Shown here piece after piece: positions 23,301 through 32,520 of a stretch of DNA of 64,000 nucleotides. Source of the DNA: Norana najaformis. Its lineage: Eukaryota > Annelida > Clitellata > Crassiclitellata > Hormogastridae. The notes under the pieces are model-generated. The model searched no databases and was not told where the DNA came from. It saw only the letters and a list, made by a program, of their open reading frames with translations. The stretch's first letter is position 1. Each line of letters opens with the position of its first letter. Location: assembly GCA_964023275.1 (NCBI GenBank), contig OZ029919.1, forward strand, positions 848,001 to 912,000. Direction: 5' to 3'. The translations under genes were made by a program, and so were the position numbers.

Positions 23301-23714
23301 AGGACAGAGGAATAGTGTAGGCAGTGTTGGATAAGGAAGATTATGGAAGGCCAGGACAAGGTAAGCTAGGGTAGGACAACGTTGGACAGGGTAAGGAATT
23401 TCCAGAGGAAGGTTAGCCATCAGTTTTTGCGAATACCTTATGCGAAACAGCTAGACAGCTGATAGAATCTTGTAAAGCTAAGTTTATCCTTTTGTTTTTA
23501 GTTGTTTTTTTTTCATTCTTTCATTTATTCAGTTAAAAAATTACAGATGTCGCACAGTACAATGCTGAGTACGATATCTCAAAAGCATAAAAGTCATACA
23601 ATCGCTACGACACCATCAACTTCAAAAGTCTTGTCAATTATCAACATACTAGAGAGACATTTTCTATTCTGATTATAATACTTATTTATTTATTTGTTCA
23701 TATAAGATATGCGG

Positions 23715-25925
23715 CTATAGATCTGTTTTGCTGTCCAGTCTGGCTTCTGGTAAATCGTAGCTCGACTTCAAATGGTTCAACCCACAGTTCAAGATCCGAA
23801 TGATCTTCAGCGGTCTCTGCGTCGTCTCGTTTGTTTCCTCCTCACCGACTGTCAGAACTGTGTCCTGAGAAAACAAGAAGATCAGCAAAAGATAAAGATA
23901 ATGATTAAGACAAAGGTAAAATTAAAATGGTAAAGTTAAAGGTAAACAGATAAAGATAAAATTAAACAGTAAATGTTGAGCATAAAGGCAAAATGGTTAG
24001 GAAAAACCTAAAAGGTAAAGGTTAAAGTAAAGTGGTTATGAAAAGGTAAAAAGGTAAACGTCAAGGGAAAAAAGGTTAAGCCAGAGGTGGTCAGCGATTG
24101 ACAACTTCAGATTATATTATATTGGATATGATTAGATTTGATTAATTTAATTTAGATTAAATTAGATTAAATTAGATTAGACTGGATAAGATTAGAATAG
24201 ATTATAATAGAATAAAATAGATTAGATTAGATTAGTGTGAATTAGATTAGAAGTGATCGGAGCCTGGATTCTGATTGTAACTTACAAATCCCCTGATGAC
24301 CTTTCCGAAGACGACGTGCTTTCCATCGAGCCAGATGGCTCTGTTGAGTAGAATCATGAACTGCGAGGCGTTCGTGTCCGGACCCCGATTGGCCATCGAC
24401 ACCCATCCAGCTGACCGGTGCTTCAGCTGGAAGTTCTCGTCAACGAAACCGTCACCATAGATACTCGTACCTGCCAGATATTAAGATAATGTCAGGTAAG
24501 GTAATATATCGTAATCGTAAGCTAGGGATTTATACAGCGCCCAACGAAAGCCAAGTTGCGGGAACCAGCTTATTCACAGGCGCTCAGCCAAAACAAAATC
24601 GATAGGCAGGAAGGGTTCGGTTCCAGGTCAAGATCCAAAAGTAAGACAGGCAGATAGATAGTCAGACAGCTATGGTGGATGGTGTTTGGAACTGAATTGG
24701 AAAGTGAGATAAGGGGAAGTGGAAGAATCAGGAGAGGATTTGTGGAAGAGGAGTGGGTGAAAGACCTGATATTGATGAAGTAATGGTTAGATAGTATGTA
24801 TTGCAAGGAAAAACATAGGGCAAGTTAATAAAGTGACTTGGATGTTCCATTGTGGAAGCTTTAGGAAGTAGTGACCCTGTTGAACTGAGAAGTTTTCGAC
24901 TGAGCTGCAACCATATTCCGTCACAAATCGAGCATTGCTGATTTTTGACTTATTGATTGTGGTGGTGGCGTTTAACGAGGCTGCAGTCTCGACTCAGTGA
25001 CGCGTTTAAATCACTGGAGCGTGACAACTACATGTTCTGCTTCGGTGAAATATGGACGGTGTTGGTTTACCTCCCGTTCCGTCGCCGACCTTCAGGTCTC
25101 CCATCTGGATGAGAAGATCAGGAACGATCCGGTGGATGGGACTTCCTCTGAAGTGAAGGAATTCCTGCCAATACACAAAACTCTAACTGAACCTGTTGCT
25201 GTAGCTGCAGTTGGATTTGTAAATGTAATCGTAATCTTAAGTGCACGTTTATATAGCGCGTCTTGAGAAAATTCCTCAGAGGTGCTACAGGCCAGTCGTC
25301 TCAAGACTACAAAAAAGGAGAATGATCTTTAACTATAACTGCATGATTAGATTAGATTAGATTGGATTAGATTGGATCAGGTTGGATTGGATTAGATTGG
25401 ATTGGATTAGATTGGAGTAGATTGGAGTGGAGTGAACTGAATTGGATTAGATCTGATAAAGTCACGTCAGGTCAGATCAAGGGATTGGATTAGGTCAGGT
25501 CAGGTCGGGTCGGGTCAGGTCGGGTCAGGTCAGGTCAGGTCACTGGATTGGCTTAGGCTATAGTTGATCAAGTCAGATTAGGTCTGGTCAGACTAGATTA
25601 GAATAGAGCAAATTAGACTAGACTAGGTTAGATTATAATAGATCTGCTGATCAAAACAGATTCTAGCAGAACAGAAAACAATTACCCTTTTTCGTTTGAA
25701 TCCTCTGGTGAGTTCGACGAAGTTTCGAACGGTGAAAGGGACCGTCTGGCCGAACAGAGCGACGGTGAAGTTGGCCCGGAAGTGCTTTCCAGGTCCGTCC
25801 ATGTCCCTGATCTCGATCTCGAACCACGCCTCGTCAGTGACGGTGTAAGTGCCACCAGACACGAAGCCACACCACCATCCGAAGACCATGCACAGCAACA
25901 GGTGTCTGGCGATCTCAGGCGCCAT
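23715..25925 (-). CDS. secreted cyclophilin-like protein, paralogue 2
   Basis: Four exons on minus: 25925-25686, 25164-25071, 24470-24286 and 23864-23715; 222 residues. The start is at the second Met because a signal peptide, [20 protein letters not shown], follows directly; an upstream in-frame ATG lies at 25952. Exons 3 and 4 are 185 and 150 bp, exactly as in paralogue 1, and phases agree, so the pair arose by tandem duplication. It keeps [42 protein letters not shown] and [12 protein letters not shown]. Two pocket aromatics differ: the Phe after HRIVPD is Leu, and the second Phe of SQFFI is Met. Catalysis may be reduced while the fold is kept. It probably acts in the secretory pathway or extracellularly. 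Confidence 0.87.
24105..24250. repeat. GATTA pentamer array in cyclophilin 2 intron 3
   Basis: Degenerate ATTAG/ATTAGATTAAATTAG repeats. Confidence 0.8.
24505..24800 (+). mobile_element. SINE family A, copy in cyclophilin 2 intron 2
   Basis: ATCGTAATCGTAAGC, TTTATACAGCGCCCAACGAA, AGCTTATTCACAGGCGCTCA, GGTTCGGTTCCAGGTCAAGA, ATGGTGGATGGTGTTTGGAA and GATTTGTGGAAGAGGAGTGG; the fullest copy. Confidence 0.85.
25340..25640. repeat. GATTA / GGTCA pentamer arrays in cyclophilin 2 intron 1
   Basis: GATTAGATTGGATTAG units grade into GGTCAGGTCGGGTCAGGTC units at about 25490-25540, then back. Confidence 0.85.
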
Positions 25926-26269
25926 CTTCAGTTGGTCGGTGTAACTAGACAACGTTGCACTGTTATCATTGCTGCTGATCTGTTATTATTATTATCGTTA
26001 AGGCCTATTATTAATTTATTAATGTGTTATTGGCATTGTTTATTTTTACCAAAGAAAAAAATATGCAAATGGATAGAGACGAAGCTATCAACGTTAGTCC
26101 TCAGAGGTCACGTGGTTGGTCCTGGAGTGGGGGATCTATCGGCTAAAGCGCACACACAACAGCAATCACCATTCTGACCACCTTTTCTAACGAATTACTA
26201 ACCGGGGTTCGAATCCTTGACGCAGAGCTGAAAGACCAGCGCCGATTTCCCGCTAGGCACAGTACTCAC

Positions 26270-26575
26270 CTGGCACCGTCGTCGGATGATCCTGTGCCGG
26301 TCCACGTGGCAACTGCTGCTGCTGCTGCTGCTTCAAGAGAGAGCGCCGCAGCTCCATCATTCTGTTTGATTTGCTCGGCTGCACATGCATGGCCCTGCGC
26401 GTCGCTCTGCTGCAAAACACAACTAGCATCAGGCATCGACAGGTGTGGCTTCACCTGGCTGCAGAGGAGGGCATCAATTCCAATCAGCCCATCTTGTCGG
26501 CCAAATGTCAGTCTCCCCACACCGGCCAGGTGGCGTCCGCGTTTATTCCAACTCAGAGGCTACCTCTGTTAAGTT
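26270..26575 (-). other. candidate exon with strong donor, unassigned
   Basis: An open minus-strand frame from just after a stop near 26570 encodes about 95 residues with an Ala run and low-complexity Gln/Asp stretches. It ends exactly at GCCAG|GTGAGT (donor at about 26275), a near-perfect donor. A possible internal start is the Met of MPDASCVLQQSD. It could be an upstream exon of cyclophilin 2 or part of an unseen gene. I find no domain. Confidence 0.3.
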
Positions 26576-26644
26576 GTAGAAAGGACCATTAGGTAGGCCT
26601 AGACTCCGCCGGTAGTCTAAATGTGCACTTTTGAACTCTTTAAA

Positions 26645-26765
26645 AGGAAATGTACACGTTTTTCGATAATGCCCTATGGCCTTGACCCAGCTCATTTTTC
26701 AATGACATGATTGGGTGAATGGGCGTCACGCCATTTATGGTCCTTGTGTACGGACTTTAAGGGGA
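26645..26765 (-). mobile_element. SINE family B fragment, inverted
   Basis: TGTACACGTTTTTCGATAAT, TATGGCCTTGACCCAGCTC, GAATGGGCGTCACGCCATTT and GTGTACGGACTTTAA match the reverse complement of family B. The rest of 26770-27760 is AT-rich without a recognised gene. Confidence 0.75.
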
Positions 26766-27817
26766 CATGGTGAAATTCATTTTTGTTATACAATGCAATG
26801 CAAATCGATGCCAGAAATACTTAATCTCTTTTAAAGATCAGGAATTTCAGTAATAATAGGCCTATTGATTGTAGACCTACGTTGGCCTATATTCATTTCG
26901 AATAAAGTAGGCCTAATATTTAAATATAAAAACGCGTTTAACGTAATTTTTCGAGTGGAAAACTCAACCTGTATCAATTTGAAGTAGTTAAGAAAATATG
27001 TAATCTGGGTTTCACTTGCTACTCAGCCGAAAATCGGCATTGGCCATTCTTAAATATGATTAATGAGAGCATTATAATAGGTTAAACATATAGGCCTAGG
27101 GGTAGGGGTTAAAAACAGAAGTAGGACTAATTTAAAACTTATAACCAAGCGTTATGACTTTCAAGTGCATTTGCTGGAATTTTAAGGGCATATGCTGGTG
27201 TAGTATTGTGGTCAATTTCCTGGTTTGCATTCCAGACGTCACGTGCTTACCTATCGCAAACTTTCTTGTAATGAAAATATTTCATAATATAAAGTCTTTG
27301 TTGAGATTGTATTTATTTTTAATCCGTAGATCGGTTAAAAATAATTTCTTATTTAAATATCCGGCGTACGTGTTGCGAAGGCAGAATAACTAGCTTTTTC
27401 TATTTATTCTGTCGGTTGTAATTTTTAGTTTGAGGTTAGTTTACATTTGTAATGTATGTATTGAGATTTGTTGTCAGTGAAAACAGGTCGTTCTAAATAC
27501 CGAATTATGTTTAGCAGTCGGAGCATCAATCAGAGCTGTAACATAGCCACAATCAAATCTCTTTGCAAGGACAACGCTTTAGATGAACTTGCAGCAAAAT
27601 CAACTAAATAACATTTTAACAATGAGTTATCTTTCGTACATGAATGATCCAGTTTTCGTACACAATTTTGCATTTGTCGTAGTAGGCGTTAGGTTTTGTA
27701 TTTCGTTCCGGATTTATAATGTAGAATGAGAAACCCATGATATTCGTTTTAATATTTTAGGTTCATGTGGCTGTTATGCACTTTTTCAGGGTGTACTGTT
27801 GTGCCAAATCTGTGACA

Positions 27818-29609
27818 ATGAAACCAGACCAGGAAAGAGTTCATGCTCTGCTCGTTGACACCGTGACCCTGCTATGTAAAAATGGACTGAATTTCACAAA
27901 GGGATTAAAGGTCGAGGGTGTACTCGGAATAACGGTCGATGATAAGGACGTATTTATAGTCCACATCAACGAACTTCACCAAAACGAAGTGACGGAAAAG
28001 GTCCCACCCATCAGAGAAGATGAAGCATCGCAAGAAGCACCATCACTTACCCAAGAGCCACAGGGTATAATATCACCTTCAAGGAAGCGCAGAAGAAATC
28101 AGTCAGGCAGTCCACAAGAGAGCAAGCCACCAGACGAAGTAGTTACCGAATTACCTGCCAACGATAGTACAGTTTCTGATTCAACACAGGATGGTGGCTG
28201 CTCATATCTGACTCCGGACTGTTTGAATCCCATTGCGCCATACGAGGAAGATTTGCTAAAAACCGAAAAGTCTAATGACGAAGAGGTAATTTTTGTAAAA
28301 ACAGAGGAACCAGAGAATCTAGAATCGTACGACGATCCCAATGTGATGGGAATTCCCTCCTCTTACTGTAATCAAAGCACAGATTCGTCGATAAACTGTG
28401 AACCGCACCTGCCAGCAGTCAGAAAACAAGCAACCATTTCTAAAGGAGCTGCTAGAAACTTTCAAGGCTTTGCGCCAGTGCAGAGGTTAAAGCCGTCAGC
28501 AGTTTCTCAACTATCATATTTCTCTTCGGACATTCTTTCAGGCACCGCTTCAAACTCAGAGGCTGATTCAGCGTTTAAATATGATATGGAGGATGATCCA
28601 AATTCCGCTACTGAATGCGACAGTTTGCCATACACGCACTGGGGCAACTCTGCTTATGCAGCATCGGGTATGGATCCAGCAGCCTTGAGCTCCAAGTGCC
28701 AGTATCAGCAATGCGAAAACATGGGAATTAGGAACAACATCAACGCAGCCTCGACTTTACCACGAAGGGTTGGCATTCGTTTGTTTTTTACTGTTATTTT
28801 TAAGCTGCATTGTAAGAAATTATGTAGCACTGTGTGGAGGAAAGTGTAACATGTATGATCCAGTTAGAATTTGTCTGTAATCAAACGAAGCTACGTATCT
28901 AAGATTGGATTTGCACTTGGGTAGAGTTCGTGGTTGATGTCATTTTGCGAGTGCCTGGCATATAATGGGCCTTGGAGATATCCTGTGTCCAGTTGAAGTA
29001 GTGTAATGTAAAAACATGTATAGGTCATCTTGCATAAGAAACTACTTCTAGGATGCTTGACGCTGTCAACTGTCCAAGTAATAGCAAGTACTTTTGCTAA
29101 TAGGCATAATCTTGGCATCAATGGAGTATTTGTTGCTGGACTTTTTACAAACCAAGCCGATTCTTAAAAAACATTGACATTAAAATTGTAATATCTTTAA
29201 ATTACAATGATAGTATCTTAAAATTGCAAGATTTTTGGAAATTTTACATCCCTAGAGGCTAGCCTATTGGTCGTTTTAGTTTCCAAGAGAGAATTCATAT
29301 GGACTTTTCTGTGCGTTACCAGGTAGTCTTAGTCAATTTGTTATTGTTAACTAATAATAAATTATACAATTAAATTAATTAATTGATAAAAATTAAGCTA
29401 CGTTTGTTGTATGTTTTCAGAGTAGTGACAATCTGTGGCAAGTGGTTTCAAGGTTTATCTGCAACTTTCCAAACTGTGCTTTATCATTTAGCACAAAGCA
29501 AAATCTCCTTCGCCACCAAACACAGAAACACGGGCGACAAAAATCAAGAATCGTTGGTCAAACCCGAAGATTTCTCAAACCAACGGACAGTTTCTGTGAC
29601 AGTTTATAA
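27818..29609 (+). CDS. C2H2 zinc-finger nuclear protein with unassigned N-terminal block
   Basis: Two exons, 27818-28768 and 29421-29609, give 379 residues. The start is the ATG in CAATGAAACC, which has an A at -3; an in-frame ATG at 27776 lies upstream, and a possible splice acceptor sits between the two. Residues 1-55 (QERVHALLVDTVTLLCKNG, then LKVEGVLGITVDDKDVFIVH) look like a compact conserved block that I do not recognise. Then come a basic nuclear signal (SRKRRRNQS), a sumoylation-like VKTEEP and an acidic, Ser-rich linker. Exon 2 holds one C2H2 finger, C-x4-C-x12-H-x4-H (CNFPNC ... RHQTQKH). The donor AGG|GTTGGC is weak, but it is in phase and joins the finger frame. A sequence-specific DNA-binding role is inferred. 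Further 3' coding exons may exist at 30240-31915. Confidence 0.65.
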
Positions 29610-31907
29610 CACGACACCTTCGTGTAACAGTCGCCGACACTGAGCTGAGTGCGACACTTGCGAACGTGTCACTGTCCGTAACCATTAAGTCGTAGTCGTA
29701 AGAAGTCATTGGTGACAATTTCATTTATGTAGTTGCCAAATTACTCCTGGAATATTGAATTTATTTTCATTTCGTGTTTTTTTGCGTAATTGTTTGGGAC
29801 CACACGTCTGTTCATTTTTACGAAGTATTTATGGCTGTAAGTCTGCCAATTTTTATTGTTTGATATTAACTTTTACAGAAACAAGATTTATGTTAATACA
29901 GATGCTTTATGTTGGCTAATGACTTCATTTTAATGATAAATGCTTCTATAATTTTAATTTTTCCATTGGGTAGTATCTTACGAATGATCTCTGTTGTATT
30001 GAGCACTTGTATCCTAACGTCACTGAGACGCAAGTTATTCTTAATCATTTGGTATTAATATTTAAGAATAACTACTCTATGGCCAAACGGCAAAAGAATC
30101 GTTCACAAAAATACATAGTAAAACTGATTTCATAAAAGCTTGTAATTCAAATGCAAATCTTTCCATGTAAGCGTAAAAATATAGCAAGTTAAAATTGTCT
30201 ATCATGCTGCAACCATTCAAAACTTGCAGAACTAACAACAGACCAGTTTATCGTGGATATCTTTCACAACTATCCAAGCCACACAAAACGCAAGCAGACT
30301 ATACAAAACTCGTTTGAAGTATCAGTGACAAAACCATCGAAAGCAGTAGTTTCAGCCAGCAACCGAAACTGCTCAGTTACCACTGACAAACGGCATCTAC
30401 CAGAGTTTGGCATTAGTGATATGCAATAAACTTCAAAATTTTAACCCAACCCATGAACGTGTTTTAACCAAGTCAAAATTCATTAAACCCAGCAATTCCA
30501 CCATTGCAGCAACAGGATATGCCGCACACAGAAGCAACAGTTTCGTTCCGGTCACAGCAGAAACAGAACGTGTCGCTTTTAGTTGGTTTCGAAAGCCAAA
30601 CTTTTCTTATACAAGAGCCGGTGTGCGAAACCATTTGGCACAGTATCTTGCAATTCTCGCCTAAGAAGTGCATGGATGAACGTCTAATCGTCAAGAAACT
30701 ACGCCATTGTCAAAACGTTAACATATTGATGAGATCAGCCATCTTCATCATTCTATCAAATCAGAGCAGTGCAACATCTCTAAAGTTCATTAGGTTTCCT
30801 ATTTATAGAAACTCAAGCACAACGAAACATTTGTTCAGAGAAAATTCTGTCTTCTTTTTCATATCGGTATGTACAAAACGCATTTGGGGGCTTAGTGAAT
30901 TGAACTAAGATTCTACGAATAGACTAGCTGGGTTGGCTTTATGACAAGCTTTACAGAAAGAATTGCCTACACGTCTGCATGATCTATTTGCTTGACCTAA
31001 GCCAGGAACTGTAATGCATCAGTGCCCATGCTCAAAATCTTGCTAATAAACTTTGCCACACAGCTTCACCCAGCCACCACAGCTTGTCCTATCAATCTGC
31101 CACATGCTCATCCCGTTACTGTTGACCTGATTGCGGCTTGGCTTTGGTGTGCTATCGGTTGATGCCTTCTGCATTATAAGATACTAATTATTATCAACTA
31201 CCTGCTAAAAATGACCAGCTATGCAGTCGTTCTGCAACTGAGAAGACAAAACAATCACTTCCCACTACTATCTTATATTTATACTAACACTACAACTCAA
31301 TGACAGGCATCGACCAGAGGCGCTTAGCGATTGCACATTAAGGCTTCACCTTGTCATTAAGGCTTACCAGGCAGTAATGAACCATCCAGCAGAAGCTTCA
31401 AACCTGCACCGTCTGCGCCACAAGATCCATCACTTAGCTAGGACAGTCCTCATAAAAGCTCAGCAGGTTTTCCTCCTGGACAATCCCACGATTAAACGCA
31501 ATAAGTAGGTGGTAATGATAGCACTAATCAGCCAAGAGGTGCAATTTTCACCCTGATCTCAAGTCCCACTTAGAATTTCAACCCAAATTTAAGACAGTAA
31601 CTTTTGGAGGTCTTAAAAGGTGCTATATAAATTCTGATGCAAGCAGTATGCTTCAACGTGTAACAGCCGCCATGTAACCATCGAACCAGGCAAGAAATCC
31701 GATGCAACAGTGACCAGATGCCACAACACAGTCACATGGAATCTGCCGTCACACAATCACTGCCACGCCACAACTATACGCCCCAAAACAAACAACATGC
31801 TGACAACGACTGTTTCGCGGCAGAATTCTTGTTACCAAGTCTTGACACAGACTGCGCAGACAGGGAGGGTTTGACGAGACAGATAAGACAGGCAGGCATC
31901 AGGTCAG
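29610..31907. other. 3' flank of zinc-finger gene with unexplained open segments
   Basis: 29610-30230 is AT-rich and looks like intron or untranslated DNA. From about 30240 to 30428 an open plus frame reads ELTTDQFIVDIF ... NYPSHTKRKQ ... HLPEFGISDMQ. From 30460 to 30870 another reads PAIPPLQQQDMPHTEATV onward to a GTATGT donor-like site at 30868. From 31650 to 31915 a third ends LLPSLDTDCADREG ... IRSEQ. A SINE-like tail (AGGTGCTATATAAATTCTGA) lies at about 31617. I cannot join these segments into one model. Confidence 0.3.
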
Positions 31908-31937
31908 AGCAGTAGGTAACGCTCATTACCTACTGCT
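31908..31937. other. perfect 12-bp inverted repeat
   Basis: AGCAGTAGGTAA (31908-31919), loop CGCTCA, TTACCTACTGCT (31926-31937): a perfect 12-bp stem with a 6-nt loop, overlapping the stop codon of the open frame that ends at 31915. Confidence 0.7.
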
Positions 31938-32520
31938 GCTGCTCAACGCGTCTTTCGTTGGGGCTTTCACCGGAGCCGATGGGGAGCAAGCGCCGTCCGT
32001 ACATGGTCTACCAACAGTCGCTGACCTAAGAGGAAGACAAACGACAGACGCAGCATTCAGACACTGTACACTACATAATTAGTAACTTCCATAGTGTCAG
32101 TGTTTAATTACTGCACGAGCCATTGACTGAGGACACAAGCCATAGCATGGGCAGGCTTAATTCTAGCTCTGTTGAATGGAACATAAATAAATCTGTTATT
32201 ACATGTAGGGTATGAGTAAACATTTAAATCCTAGCTCTTAGTTGAAATAACTGCTCGTACAAAATTTAGATGTGCATTGGCATAACACTCCTCCCCTTTT
32301 CCACGTCTGGGTTACCCCTTTCTCCTCCGCCTTTCAGACTTCAGGTAACCTCTAAGACAGTGAACAATGATTAACACTAAGAAAGAAGAACTAAAGGGAA
32401 AGTGTGTTAGACATCCTCTGAAACCAGAATATACCCTTCTCGATTCAGAAGAAGTCATTTCAATAATTCAGAGAGACTGAGTTTGATCAACGGCTAAGAT
32501 TAAAGTTTACAAGTAAAGGA

